From NCBI GenBank assembly GCA_015709495.1, contig CP054189.1, forward strand, positions 2,108,001 through 2,172,000: DNA of 64,000 bases. Reading direction: 5' to 3'. The stretch comes from Chthonomonadaceae bacterium. GTDB taxonomy: Bacteria > Armatimonadota > Fimbriimonadia > Fimbriimonadales > Fimbriimonadaceae. This document shows positions 45,395-55,961 of the stretch, one piece after another. Under the pieces are notes generated by a model, which worked only from the letters and a program-made list of their open reading frames with translations, was not told where the DNA came from and did no database searches. Both the position numbers and the translations under genes were made by a program. How positions within the stretch are numbered: the stretch's first letter is position 1; each line of letters starts with the position of its first letter.

Positions 45395-45753
45395 TACCTG
45401 CCACCCCGGATCACGTTTTTGAGCCCGCTGAAATGCCTCGACGTGAGTTCGGCGAGGGTCTGAAAGCGGAGTTCGGTCTCGGCGATCGCCACGACTTCTT
45501 TCTCTAAGTCGACCGAGTTGCCGTTCGACCTCGGGGGCCCTCCCGATTGAGACCGGCCGGAGAGCAGCGGCGAACGCCTGAGGCCCTTTTGCTCCTCGGC
45601 TTCGAGCCGAATGTCGAAGTCGATGTCCTTTCGCTGATAACCGGGCGTGTTCCCATTGGCCAGGTTCTGGCTCAGCAGCGACTGCCTTTGCGTCGCCTTG
45701 CTCATCGCCCTTTGCAGGTTCAGCGAGTGCGTTCCGAATAGTTTTTCAAGCAC
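45394..45753 (-). CDS. flgB: flagellar rod protein FlgB
   Basis: 119 residues with SLLSQNLANGNTPGYQRKDIDF and C-terminal KEVVAIAETELRFQTLAEL, typical FlgB. The GTG at 45753 is chosen because it gives the usual N-terminus (LEKLFGTHSLNLQ) and has GGAGA about 10 bases upstream; an in-frame ATG at 45777 would add eight residues. First gene of the operon, behind the sigma-28 type promoter at 45845. Confidence 0.9.
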   Translation of the reverse strand: MLEKLFGTHSLNLQRAMSKATQRQSLLSQNLANGNTPGYQRKDIDFDIRLEAEEQKGLRRSPLLSGRSQSGGPPRSNGNSVDLEKEVVAIAETELRFQTLAELTSRHFSGLKNVIRGGR

Positions 45754-45844
45754 GGCCGTTGGTCTCCGTCCGCGCATCCGTTCGCCTTTGCGGGCTCGAT
45801 CCTTGAGCCCTTCTGGGTTCCAGGCCTACCTGGGCCCATCAGTG

Positions 45845-45872
45845 TTATCGGCTCAAACGCGCCGGGGCTTTA
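45845..45872 (-). promoter_or_regulatory. sigma-28 (FliA-type) promoter of the flgB operon
   Basis: On the minus strand TAAA (45872-45869), 16-base spacer, GCCGATAA (45852-45845): an exact match to both consensus elements of flagellar sigma-28 promoters. Predicted start about 85 bases before flgB. Lies just after the terminator of the upstream PEP-CTERM gene. Confidence 0.75.
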
Positions 45873-45910
45873 GGGTGATTTGCGAGGGCGGAGTGCCAAC
45901 CCAACACAAA

Positions 45911-45936
45911 GCCACCCACCGAATCCGGCGGGTGGC
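45911..45936 (-). terminator. intrinsic terminator of the PEP-CTERM gene
   Basis: On the minus strand GCCACCCGCCG / CGGTGGGTGGC with a GATT loop (11 pairs including one G-T), followed by TTTGTGTT. It insulates the flgB operon from the upstream gene. Confidence 0.75.
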
Positions 45937-45958
45937 CAAGTGAAACCAGAAGCAGGGA

Positions 45959-46750
45959 TTACTTGCGTCGTCGCGCAAGGAACGCCAGACCCGTTCCCAG
46001 AATCGCAAGCGTCGCAGGCTCGGGCACCGGGTTGTAATACATCAACCCCAACACGTTGCCAGACCCCATCGAACCCACCTCGATGGCTTCACCGGTAGCG
46101 ACGTTCATGGTGTAGAGTTTGTCGGTCGAGTTGTCGGCCATATAGAGCTTGCCGTTGTCGGAGTTGTACGCGAGGCTGTTCGGGTTGGTCGAGTTGATCA
46201 GTGGGCCGATCAACGTCGTCGCTCCGTTGGAGCGGTCCATGGTGTAGAAGCTATCCGCCCCGCTGTTGGTCGCGTACATGATGTCGTTGGCGCTGTCGTA
46301 GCCAAGGTTCGTGAAGGAACTGAGGCCCGAAGTGCCGATCAGAGTCGCGGCGCCGTTGGTCTTGTCGAGACGATACAGGCCGTTGTTGTGCGACGACGCG
46401 CCGTACAGCGTTCCCGTCGACGAATCGTATTCGAGGCCGTGCATGACCACAGAGCTATCGCCGTACGGTCCGAGCAGCGTTGCGGTGAACGTGTTGAGGT
46501 CGAGCGTAAAGAGTGAATCCAAGCTGGTCGAGGTGAGGTAGATCACGTCGTTGGCTCGATCGTAGGCCAATCCACCCGTCGTGCCCGCGTTCGAACCGAC
46601 AGTTCCCAGGAGCGTCTTCTCGCCAGTGAGCATGTTGACCTCGCTGACGGCCCTGGCCGAGTCGATGCTGATGAGCCTACCCTGCGCCAGCGCGAGACTG
46701 GCTACGACAGATAAGGAGAGGACAAGCGTCCCTCTGCAAAGAATTCCCAT
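45959..46750 (-). CDS. PEP-CTERM sorted beta-propeller protein
   Basis: 263-residue exported protein. Signal peptide (MGILCRGTLVLSLSVVASLALA), then about six repeats of the type GLAYDRANDVIYLTSTSLDSLFTLD / LGYDSANDIMYATNSGADSFYTMD, a beta-propeller. The C-terminus is PVPEPATLAILGTGLAFLARRRK in form: PEP motif, helix and basic tail, the exosortase sorting signal. ATG 46750 is preceded by GGAGG. The exosortase itself is not in this window. The domain resembles SMP-30/DUF4394-like propellers; ligand unknown. Confidence 0.9.
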   Translation of the reverse strand: MGILCRGTLVLSLSVVASLALAQGRLISIDSARAVSEVNMLTGEKTLLGTVGSNAGTTGGLAYDRANDVIYLTSTSLDSLFTLDLNTFTATLLGPYGDSSVVMHGLEYDSSTGTLYGASSHNNGLYRLDKTNGAATLIGTSGLSSFTNLGYDSANDIMYATNSGADSFYTMDRSNGATTLIGPLINSTNPNSLAYNSDNGKLYMADNSTDKLYTMNVATGEAIEVGSMGSGNVLGLMYYNPVPEPATLAILGTGLAFLARRRK

Positions 46751-46851
46751 TGATTTCCTCCAGAAAGCAACCACAAGAGTGGCAAACAGTACTCCCAGTG
46801 TATCCAGGGAATCTGGATTAGCAACTCGTATTCTTACCAGGAAGGCCCCAT

Positions 46852-47721
46852 TTAGCCCTTGATCGCGCCCGCCAGCATCGTTTCGTGAATCTTGTCGCGG
46901 AAGAGCCAGTAGAGCACCATCACCGGAATCATCACGATCACGAGTCCGGCAAAAAGCGCGCCCCAGTCACTTTGGTAGTGCTGGACCATCACGAGGTTGG
47001 CGATTCCGAGCGGGAGCGTTCGGTTTTCTTCGCTGGGAATGAGCACGAGCGCGAGAGAATACTCGTTCCAGAGCCCGATGGCGTTGAATATCCCCACAAC
47101 CACGAGCCCAGGCCGAGCCAAGGGCAGCATCACCTTCCAAAACACCCTCGCGTCGCCGCAACCGTCGATCATCGCGGCTTCGGCGAGATCGTCCGGGAGG
47201 GTTTGAAAGAACCCGGTCAGCACGAACACGGTGAAGGGAAGCGAAAAGGCCACGTAGACCGCCACCAGTCCCGTCAGCGTGTCCATCAGGCCCAAGTCGT
47301 TCATCAAGAAGAAGAGCGGGACGATGGTGAGGAAGATCGGGAACATCATGCCGCTCAGGAAGGTCCCGTAGAGAATCTGCGAGCCTCGAAAGGGGTACCG
47401 TGCCAACACGTAGGCCGCCATCGCGCCGATGGGGATCAGGATCGCAAGGGTCGCGACCGTCACCAAGAAGCTGTTAAGAAAGTACTGGCCGATACTCGCC
47501 TTTTGCCAGGCGTTCGAGAAGTTCTCCCACCGCAGAGTCGCAGGGATCCCCCAGGGCGACGAGGTGATCTCGTGTCCCGACTTGAACGAAGTGTAGATGA
47601 CCCACAAAAACGGAAGCAAAACCGTAAGAGCGAAGAGAACCACAAATGCCCTGCCCACGAGAGCGGTCACCGCTTCCACGCCGGAAGGAGATTTCCGACG
47701 CCGTGCCTTCCGCACGTTCAT
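46852..47721 (-). CDS. sugar ABC transporter permease (MalG-type)
   Basis: 289-residue inner-membrane permease with six helices and the EAA loop EAAMIDGCGDARVFWKVMLPLARPG that contacts the ATPase. CUT1-type importer together with the next two genes. ATG overlaps the stop of the other permease (ATGA). Confidence 0.92.
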   Translation of the reverse strand: MNVRKARRRKSPSGVEAVTALVGRAFVVLFALTVLLPFLWVIYTSFKSGHEITSSPWGIPATLRWENFSNAWQKASIGQYFLNSFLVTVATLAILIPIGAMAAYVLARYPFRGSQILYGTFLSGMMFPIFLTIVPLFFLMNDLGLMDTLTGLVAVYVAFSLPFTVFVLTGFFQTLPDDLAEAAMIDGCGDARVFWKVMLPLARPGLVVVGIFNAIGLWNEYSLALVLIPSEENRTLPLGIANLVMVQHYQSDWGALFAGLVIVMIPVMVLYWLFRDKIHETMLAGAIKG

Positions 47722-48605
47722 GCCCTCGCTCCCGTCGGGTCCTTGCGGAAGACGAACATGACGAACGCGCTCAGGGCCATGACGATCGCGAAGTTGGCGA
47801 CCGCCAGAGCCGTCGAGTATCCGTACTGGCTGTTTTCGAAGGCCTGCTCATAAAGATAGGTCAGCATCACTTCGGTCTTGCGATCGGGTCCGCCGTCGGT
47901 CATCAAGAACACGAGCGCGAAGATGTTGAGGGCCGAAATGATGAAGTGAATCACGGCCACCCTTTTGACCGACCACAGGAGGGGCCAGGTGACCCTCCAG
48001 AATTTGCGGAGCCCTCTTGCGCCGTCCAGCTCCGCGGCTTCCTCGACGTCTTTGGAGATCGCTTTGAGTCCCGCCGCAAAGAGCATCACATAGAACCCGA
48101 TCGCGTACCAAACGAACGCCGCGCTCACGGCCGGAAGCGCCGTCTTGGGGTCGGCCAACCAGGTCACGTTGAAATCGGAGAACCCCATCTTTTGGATCGA
48201 CTGCGTGAGAAGGCCAATCGAAGGGTTGTAGACGAACATCCAGAGGATCGCAACGACCACCATGGAGACAATGTGGGGGAACAGGTAGGTCCCGCGCAGG
48301 AACCGGGTGAACCGGGATTGATCTTGCAGCGCGTGCGAGATCGCCAGTGCCAGAGCCATCGTGATTGAGCCTCCCACGCCGACGATCCAGAGGTTATGTT
48401 CGAGCGCTTGCCAGAAGAACTTATCTTCGACCAGGCGTTGAAAGTTCTCCAAGCCGACGAAGGTCTTGTTTTCAGAGACCCCCTTCCAGCGAAACATCGA
48501 GAACTGGAACGCTTGGAGCACGGGCCAGCACACGAACAGCCCGTACACGGCCACCGCGGGGGCTAAGAACGAGGCGACGAAGAGCGTCCGGCCCCGACGC
48601 TTCAT
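47718..48605 (-). CDS. sugar ABC transporter permease (MalF-type)
   Basis: 295-residue permease with LFVASFLAPAVAVYGLFVCWPVLQ at the first helix and the EAA loop EEAAELDGARGLRKFWRVTWPL. Start 48605 overlaps the stop of the binding-protein gene (ATGA). Confidence 0.92.
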   Translation of the reverse strand: MKRRGRTLFVASFLAPAVAVYGLFVCWPVLQAFQFSMFRWKGVSENKTFVGLENFQRLVEDKFFWQALEHNLWIVGVGGSITMALALAISHALQDQSRFTRFLRGTYLFPHIVSMVVVAILWMFVYNPSIGLLTQSIQKMGFSDFNVTWLADPKTALPAVSAAFVWYAIGFYVMLFAAGLKAISKDVEEAAELDGARGLRKFWRVTWPLLWSVKRVAVIHFIISALNIFALVFLMTDGGPDRKTEVMLTYLYEQAFENSQYGYSTALAVANFAIVMALSAFVMFVFRKDPTGARA

Positions 48606-49921
48606 CGGTTGATTTTGCGTTTGGGGACCGTAGCGTCGTTCCGCACCCGCTCGGCTTCCGCTTCGCACCGGTTGACGAACTGCTGAGGGGTGATTTCGCC
48701 GGAGAGCAAGGAGGCCATGGCGTTTTCCGTCTCTTTGCCTAGGGTCGGATACCAAAGTCGGTATTCGACGCTCCAAATCGCCTCGCTGTTTGCGAACGCC
48801 TTGGCCGGCTCGATAAGATGCTCCGGCAAGTTCGCCTGATCGCTGCCTCGAATCGACATCAGGGTGCCCTTCTGCTCCACGAACTTCTTGGCGTTGGTTA
48901 GGCTGGTCATGAACCTAAAGAACTCGATCCCATCCTTCGAGTGCTTGCCCTTAATGGGGATCACCCACGGCTCGATTCCGATGTTGATGTTGGTGGGGTC
49001 GTGGCCGTCCTTTAGCGGTGGTGGAAGCATGAACCGCATCTTCGCGTTGGGCGGCATCACCTCCCGCATTTCGGAGTGAAGCCAAGTTCCGCAAGGGATC
49101 ATCGCAGCCCGGCCTTGAAGGAACTCAGTCTGCGATTCGGTATGGCTCATCCCAATCGCTCCGTTTTGAAACAACCCCCGGTCTCGAAGCATCGCGATCA
49201 TTTCCGCCGCCTTGAGAAAGGCCGGCGAGTTCCAAGCGCCAGGTTCGAGGCTCTGAGCGGCGTCGAGGGCTTCGATCCCGCCCGCGCTGATGGCCCAAGG
49301 AAAAAGGAACCCGGAAATCATGTAGTACGGGTACTTGCCCTGAAAGGTGAGAGGCGCGATTCCTTTCGCCTTGATGTTCTCGGCGAGAGTCAGCAGCTCT
49401 TCGAACGTCGCGGGGGGCGTCCAGCCGTTCTTCTCAAAAACGTTCGGGTCATACCACCAGCCGTTCATGTTGTAGTGGTAGGGAAGCATGTATTGCTTGC
49501 CTTCGTACTGGCCCAACTTGAGGAGTTCAGGCTCGAAGGTGTCGCGCCAGGTGCCCTCGCCCTCAGCGGGGGGCTGTGACAGGGCCTCATCGAGAGCGAG
49601 AAGCTGCCCGTCATAGACCATGGCCCAATAGTCCATCCCCCAACCGGGCCAGGTGACGTCGGGTGGGGAACCCGCGACGAAGCGGGGGCGAAGCTGCTCC
49701 CAGACGCGAGGGTTGCCCCAGACCTTCACCTTTGCCCCAGGGTGAGCGGCTTCGTAGTCCCGCGCGGCCTGCTCAAAGAAGTCGATCCCGTATCCGCCCT
49801 GGAACACTGCGACCTCGACCTCAGCGCTCCCAGAGGAGGACGATCCCCCTTTGTTGCAGCCGGCAGAAATGAACAATAGGGTAGCGGCAAAAGCTACTCC
49901 GAGCAAAAGTTGGGTGCGCAT
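48602..49921 (-). CDS. ABC transporter sugar-binding lipoprotein
   Basis: 439-residue solute-binding protein of the extracellular family 1 (MalE/UgpB-like). Signal peptide with lipobox (LLFISAGC, lipid on Cys21). Family features: [57 protein letters not shown]. First gene of the three-gene operon; no ATPase gene follows, so a shared one must be used. Substrate is a sugar or glycoside by family; not further predictable. Confidence 0.92.
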   Translation of the reverse strand: MRTQLLLGVAFAATLLFISAGCNKGGSSSSGSAEVEVAVFQGGYGIDFFEQAARDYEAAHPGAKVKVWGNPRVWEQLRPRFVAGSPPDVTWPGWGMDYWAMVYDGQLLALDEALSQPPAEGEGTWRDTFEPELLKLGQYEGKQYMLPYHYNMNGWWYDPNVFEKNGWTPPATFEELLTLAENIKAKGIAPLTFQGKYPYYMISGFLFPWAISAGGIEALDAAQSLEPGAWNSPAFLKAAEMIAMLRDRGLFQNGAIGMSHTESQTEFLQGRAAMIPCGTWLHSEMREVMPPNAKMRFMLPPPLKDGHDPTNINIGIEPWVIPIKGKHSKDGIEFFRFMTSLTNAKKFVEQKGTLMSIRGSDQANLPEHLIEPAKAFANSEAIWSVEYRLWYPTLGKETENAMASLLSGEITPQQFVNRCEAEAERVRNDATVPKRKINR

Positions 49922-50064
49922 GTGATTCCTCTGGGGGGCTTGCCCTTGGCGCATTTCTACCAGATTCTGCCCAGACCGCGTATCGTTTTCGGCGCAGTTC
50001 TTCTCCGGTACTGTGGCTTCGGTCTGAAGACGGGTCGGCTGGGCTACAATTCTCGAAGGAGCCT

Positions 50065-51144
50065 ATGTCGAACCTCAATAACGTTCCTGAGAGCCAACGA
50101 GGCCTCGTCGACCTTCGGAGTGATACGGTTACGCGCCCAACGCCAGAAATGTACGAAGCGATGCAGCGCGCGCCCCTCGGTGACGACGTGCTGGGCGACG
50201 ATCCAACGGTCGCAGAGTTGGAAGAACTCTCCGCCCAAACCATGGGCAAGGAAGCCGCCGTCTTTGTTCCCAGCGGAACGATGGGCAATCAAATCGCCAT
50301 CGCAAGCCACGTTCGCCGAGGAGACGCGATACTGGTCGAAGAGGAGGCGCACGTGCTTTACTATGAGTGCGGCGCGCCCGGCGTTCTGGCGCAGGCGGTC
50401 ACGTTCACGATTCCTTCGGACAAAGGCTTGATGGACCCTAAGGAAATCGAGCGGCGAATGACGCAACGAAGCCTTCATACGCCGGGGACGACGCTGCTCT
50501 GCATCGAGAACACCCACAATCGGGCTGGCGGAACTGTGGTTCCGCTCGCACGAATGAAGGAGTATCGGGAGGTGGCTCAACTCCACGGCCTCAAGGTACA
50601 TCTCGACGGCGCGAGGGTCTTCAATGCTGCGGTTGCGCTTGGGGTCGAGGCCCGCGAGATCGCCGCAACCGTCGATTCTGTGAGCTTCTGCCTCAGCAAG
50701 GGTCTTGGCTCTCCTGTGGGGTCGGTGCTGTGCGGAGGCGCCGCGTTCATCGACGAGGCGAGGATCTGGCGCAAGAGGCTCGGAGGGGCGATGAGGCAAG
50801 CTGGAATTCTTGCGGCCTGCGGTTTGGTTAGCTTGAGAACTCGAGTCGAACGCCTTGCCGAAGACCACGCCCGCGCGAAGGCCTGCGCCGAAGCGCTGTC
50901 CGAGCTTTCGGGTCTGCGCGTGGATTGGGATCGCGTCCAAACGAACATGGTCCTCGTCGCAACGGATCGCCCCGCGAAGCAGTGGCTCGATTGTCTGCGG
51001 TCGGTGGGTGTCCTGGCGCTCACGCCCGCGCCACATCGGATTCGCTTGGTGTTCCATTCCGACGTCGACGATGTCGGTTTGGGCCGCGCGATCGATGCGT
51101 TTCGCAAGGCTGCGAAGGCTCTTGGGGCCTCTCCCGTGGCGTAA
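50065..51144 (+). CDS. ltaE: low-specificity threonine aldolase
   Basis: 359-residue PLP enzyme cleaving threonine/allo-threonine to glycine and acetaldehyde. [19 protein letters not shown] at the N-terminus, [43 protein letters not shown] and the PLP Lys in [24 protein letters not shown] ribosome site 6 bases before ATG. Divergent from the ABC operon; the REP array begins 18 bases after its stop. Confidence 0.95.
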   Translation: MSNLNNVPESQRGLVDLRSDTVTRPTPEMYEAMQRAPLGDDVLGDDPTVAELEELSAQTMGKEAAVFVPSGTMGNQIAIASHVRRGDAILVEEEAHVLYYECGAPGVLAQAVTFTIPSDKGLMDPKEIERRMTQRSLHTPGTTLLCIENTHNRAGGTVVPLARMKEYREVAQLHGLKVHLDGARVFNAAVALGVEAREIAATVDSVSFCLSKGLGSPVGSVLCGGAAFIDEARIWRKRLGGAMRQAGILAACGLVSLRTRVERLAEDHARAKACAEALSELSGLRVDWDRVQTNMVLVATDRPAKQWLDCLRSVGVLALTPAPHRIRLVFHSDVDDVGLGRAIDAFRKAAKALGASPVA

Positions 51145-51161
51145 TCGCACCCACGCTTATA

Positions 51162-51603
51162 GGAACGCACGCGTCCCGCGTGGCTTCTACCGCACAATCC
51201 ACCCCTTACTATAAGGAAAGGAAATCGCGTCTCCGGGAGCGCACGCGTCCCGCGTGGCACTTACCGTTCGACCCGCCTCTAGGTAAAAAAAGGGAAGTAG
51301 CGTCTCCGGGAGCGCACGCGTCCCGCGCGGCCTTCGCTCTCCTTCGATCTCACACGTATAAGAGCTTGCGTCTCCGGGAGCGCACGTGTCCCGCGTGGCC
51401 TTCGCTCTCCTTCGCTTTCACACGAATAAGAGCTTGCGTCTCCGGGAGCGCACGCGTCCCGCGCGGCCTTCGCTCTCCTTCGCTTTCACACGTATAAGAG
51501 CTTGCGATTCCGGGAGCGCACGCGTCCCGCGTGGCCTTCGCTCTCCTTCGCTTTCACACGAATAAGAGCTTGCGATTCCGGGAGCGCACGCGTCCCGCGT
51601 GGC
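51162..51603 (+). repeat. REP array, left of RAYT (68-bp period)
   Basis: Seven copies of a short palindrome with the core CACGCGTCCCGCGTG (6-bp stem CACGCG/CGCGTG, 3-base loop, some copies with a substitution). From 51300 the copies (51300, 51368, 51436, 51504, 51572) are spaced exactly 68 bases apart with nearly identical intervening sequence (CCTTCGCTCTCCTTCGCTTTCACAC then a/gTATAAGAGCTTGCG). The two outer copies (51162, 51227) have divergent spacers. The array abuts the RAYT stop codon. Confidence 0.9.
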
Positions 51604-52212
51604 CTACGCGCTCTCTCCCGCGCTACTCCACCGCCACTCCTCCGGCGCAGCACAAAGGCGCGCCTTGACCGGGTTCATGTGGATGTAGTCGACGCATCTC
51701 CGAAAGTGATCTTCATTGCGGATGAACCGATCGAAGCTCTCTCTTTGCCAGAACTTCGAGGGCTGGGAGCAATCGCGGAACGCGTCTTCCTTCAACATTC
51801 TTAGGGCCTCGTGTGCCGTATAGGACTTCCAGCTATGGAGGATTCGGCTCAGTGCTTGACCCTTCTCGGGCGTGACCAAAACGTGAACATGGTTGGGCAT
51901 CACAACCCATGCGTGCAAGCGATAGCGCTCTCCATCGAACCTCAGCAGCGCCGATTGCACCAAGTCGGCGATTCGGGGGTCGCGCAAGTACGCCGCACCG
52001 TGGCCAGCATCGAGCCACCTCTCAATACGCTTTCGCTCCTCCGCGGAGGCTTTGTCCTTGGGAAGGCTCTTGAGTTCTTCTCTCCAAGCCCAAATGCGCT
52101 CCGCGGGGAGGGAGTCGGCGAGCCTAAAGGTGACTGCCTGCGAAATGTCTCCGCCGTCGAAGTGTGGAAGGTAGCCTCGGGAATACCAGCCTCGGGGCTT
52201 GAAGTCAGCCAT
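51604..52212 (-). CDS. REP-associated tyrosine transposase (RAYT, Y1_Tnp)
   Basis: 202-residue HUH-type tyrosine transposase of the IS200/RAYT family. Features: WYSRGYLPHFDGGDISQAVTFRL near the N-terminus, the metal-binding HxH in VVMPNHVHVLVTP, catalytic Tyr in RRCVDYIHMNPVKARLC and the WRWSS ending common in RAYTs. RAYTs are domesticated, single-copy transposases that cut REP palindromes. ATG 52212 (or 52230) is chosen since sequence farther upstream, although open, is translated repeat. Palindromes of the same core flank it on both sides in inverted orientation. Confidence 0.9.
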   Translation of the reverse strand: MADFKPRGWYSRGYLPHFDGGDISQAVTFRLADSLPAERIWAWREELKSLPKDKASAEERKRIERWLDAGHGAAYLRDPRIADLVQSALLRFDGERYRLHAWVVMPNHVHVLVTPEKGQALSRILHSWKSYTAHEALRMLKEDAFRDCSQPSKFWQRESFDRFIRNEDHFRRCVDYIHMNPVKARLCAAPEEWRWSSAGESA

Positions 52213-52313
52213 GGGGACTTTATAGCGCATGGAGGCGCGGCATAGGGATTTGCTGGGATGTGTGCGCTCGCTGGTGTTCGCACGATGTGGAAATGAACGG
52301 AAAGAGTCGCGAA

Positions 52314-52620
52314 GGCCACGCGGGACGCGTGCGTTCCTAAATACGTGCGTTCCCGGAAGTGTGCGTTCGTAGGTGTCCGCGCAACGTGGAGGTGCACGGG
52401 TGGAGTTTCGAGGGCCACGCGGGACGCGTGCGTTCCTAAATACGTGCGTTCCCGGAAGTGTGCGTTTGTAGGTGTCCGCGCAACGTGGAGGTGCACGGGT
52501 GGAGTTTCGAGGGCCACGCGGGACGCGTGCGTTCCTGGACGCGTGCGCTCCTAAACGCGTGCTCCAAAACGCATACGCTCCTAGACGAATGCGCTCATAG
52601 AAACACGCGCCCACAAGGCG
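52314..52620 (-). repeat. REP array, right of RAYT (99-bp period)
   Basis: Palindromic core CACGCGGGACGCGTG (reverse complement of the left-array core) at 52314, 52413 and 52512, spaced exactly 99 bases. The intervening sequence carries further degenerate GCGTGCG(T/C)TCC words and a GTGTCCGCGCAACGTGGAGG segment. From 52540 to 52620 the sequence decays into short repeats of ACGCGTGCGCTCCTAAA type. With 52213-52313 it makes up the 444 bases between RAYT and nuoB; nothing else is apparent there. Confidence 0.9.
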
Positions 52621-52656
52621 ACCCGTGTTCAAGTACACTTGGCGCAGAGGAGTTCG

Positions 52657-53232
52657 ATGCCGAAACGAGTCGAAGAAATCGTCCTTCATGACAGCGCCAC
52701 CCCCACCCTTGGAGGGATGGAGCGGGGCGGGAACGTGGTCCTGGCGCAGGGAGCGATGCTGTTCAAGCAGGCCCGCGCCAACGCCCTATGGCCGCTTACG
52801 TTCGGCCTCGCCTGTTGCGCGATCGAGATGATGAGCACGGTCGCGGCTCGATTCGACCTGGCGCGATTCGGGTCCGAGGCCTTCCGCGCGACTCCGCGCC
52901 AAGCGGACGTGATGATCATCGCCGGGCGCGTCAGCAAGAAGATGGGGCCGGTGCTCCGGCAGATTTACGACCAGATGCCCGAACCCAAGTGGGTGATCAG
53001 CATGGGCGCTTGCGCCAGCAGCGGCGGCGTCTACAACAACTACGCGATCATTCAAGGCGCAGACCAGATCGTACCGGTCGACGTGTACGTTCCCGGCTGC
53101 CCTCCCTCGCCGGACGCACTGATGTACGGCATCATCAAACTTCAGCAGAAGATCAAGGCGCAAGAAGGGACGCTGAAAGCGCTCAAGCTCTGGGAGTTCG
53201 ATCCCCGCCAACTCGAAGAGGTGACCGGGTGA
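52657..53232 (+). CDS. nuoB: NADH-quinone oxidoreductase subunit B
   Basis: 191-residue complex I subunit carrying cluster N2. The four Cys are seen in [18 protein letters not shown] and [14 protein letters not shown] 52657 is preceded by AGAGGA; it has an N-terminal extension of about 30 residues before the core. The GTGA overlap with nuoI shows translational coupling. No other nuo gene is adjacent. Confidence 0.95.
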   Translation: MPKRVEEIVLHDSATPTLGGMERGGNVVLAQGAMLFKQARANALWPLTFGLACCAIEMMSTVAARFDLARFGSEAFRATPRQADVMIIAGRVSKKMGPVLRQIYDQMPEPKWVISMGACASSGGVYNNYAIIQGADQIVPVDVYVPGCPPSPDALMYGIIKLQQKIKAQEGTLKALKLWEFDPRQLEEVTG

Positions 53233-53717
53233 AGGTCGAGCTACTTCGGGACGTCGTCAAGCCGGTCGTAGGGGGAATGATGATCACCCTCAAGAGGCTC
53301 GCGCACGAAAAGGTGACGGTCCAGTATCCCGAAGAACTTCGGGAGCAGTACCCTCGGACGCGCTGGCGGCACTTCCTCACGAAATATGACAACGGGCTGG
53401 AGAAGTGCATCGGATGCTCGCTTTGCGCGGGCGCATGCCCGGCTCGCTGCATCTTCGTCGAGGCCGCAGAGAACACCGAAGAGGAGCGCTACTCTCCGGG
53501 GGAGCGGTACTCAAAGCGCTACGAGATCAACATGATCCGCTGCATCTTCTGCGGCTTCTGCCAGGAGGCTTGTCCGACCGGCGCGATTGTGTTGCGGAAG
53601 AATTTCGAACTCGCCGATTACAAGCGCGAGGATTTTATCTACACCAAGCAGGACCTGCTCGAAAAGTACCCGGGCGAGTCCAACGAGCCGTATCGAGGAA
53701 AGTTCCAGCGCGACTAA
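53229..53717 (+). CDS. nuoI: NADH-quinone oxidoreductase subunit I
   Basis: 162-residue complex I subunit with two 4Fe-4S motifs, [12 protein letters not shown] and [12 protein letters not shown], followed by [20 protein letters not shown] typical of NuoI. GTG start overlaps the nuoB stop; the frame is open much farther upstream but inside nuoB. Confidence 0.95.
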   Translation: MKVELLRDVVKPVVGGMMITLKRLAHEKVTVQYPEELREQYPRTRWRHFLTKYDNGLEKCIGCSLCAGACPARCIFVEAAENTEEERYSPGERYSKRYEINMIRCIFCGFCQEACPTGAIVLRKNFELADYKREDFIYTKQDLLEKYPGESNEPYRGKFQRD

Positions 53718-53729
53718 GGCGCAGGCTCC

Positions 53730-55448
<1,719 letters not shown>

Positions 55449-55961
55449 AGTTCAAGGCTTCCTGTCCAGATTCCAGGTCCAAGAGAAACCGTTTGCGGTC
55501 CAATCCTCCGCCATACCCTCCAAGACCACCCCCCGTTTCGACGACCCTGTGGCAAGGGACGACGATGGCGAGCGGATTTGCGCCGTTCGCCCGACCCACG
55601 GCTCGCGTGGCCTTGGGGTCGCCCACTCGGTGGGCAAGGGCGGCGTAGCTGAGGGTCTCGCCAAACGGGATCCGCAGAAGCTCCTCCCACACCGCCCGCT
55701 CAAACGGGGTTCCTGCAAGGCGGATCTGAGTCTCGAAGCGTTGGAGTTCCCGTTGGAAGTACCGCTCCAACTCCCCGGCCATTCGGGAGGCCAGGGTGAG
55801 GGATCCGGGATTGGGGCTGCGATCTCTCTCAGCATCCAGCCGGGAAAGGTGCGACTCGAAGCGGTTGGCGTCGGAGAATTCGACCGACCAAACGGCGTCC
55901 TCGTTTGCGCCGATCGAAATCGGCCCCAGGGGGGAGTCCACGACGAGAACGGCCAAGGGGG

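Noticed and set aside
46802-46818. Hairpin ATCCAG-GGAAT-CTGGAT between the ABC permease and the PEP-CTERM gene
   Set aside because: Only six pairs and no T-run; could be chance.
51162-52620. CRISPR array
   Set aside because: Units are 68 or 99 bases with nearly identical 'spacers'; there are no unique spacers and no cas genes, and a RAYT explains the palindromes.
52230-52689. N-terminal extension of the RAYT frame
   Set aside because: It is translated REP repeat (ARVPRG repeated) and would run into nuoB; the RAYT domain starts at about 52212.
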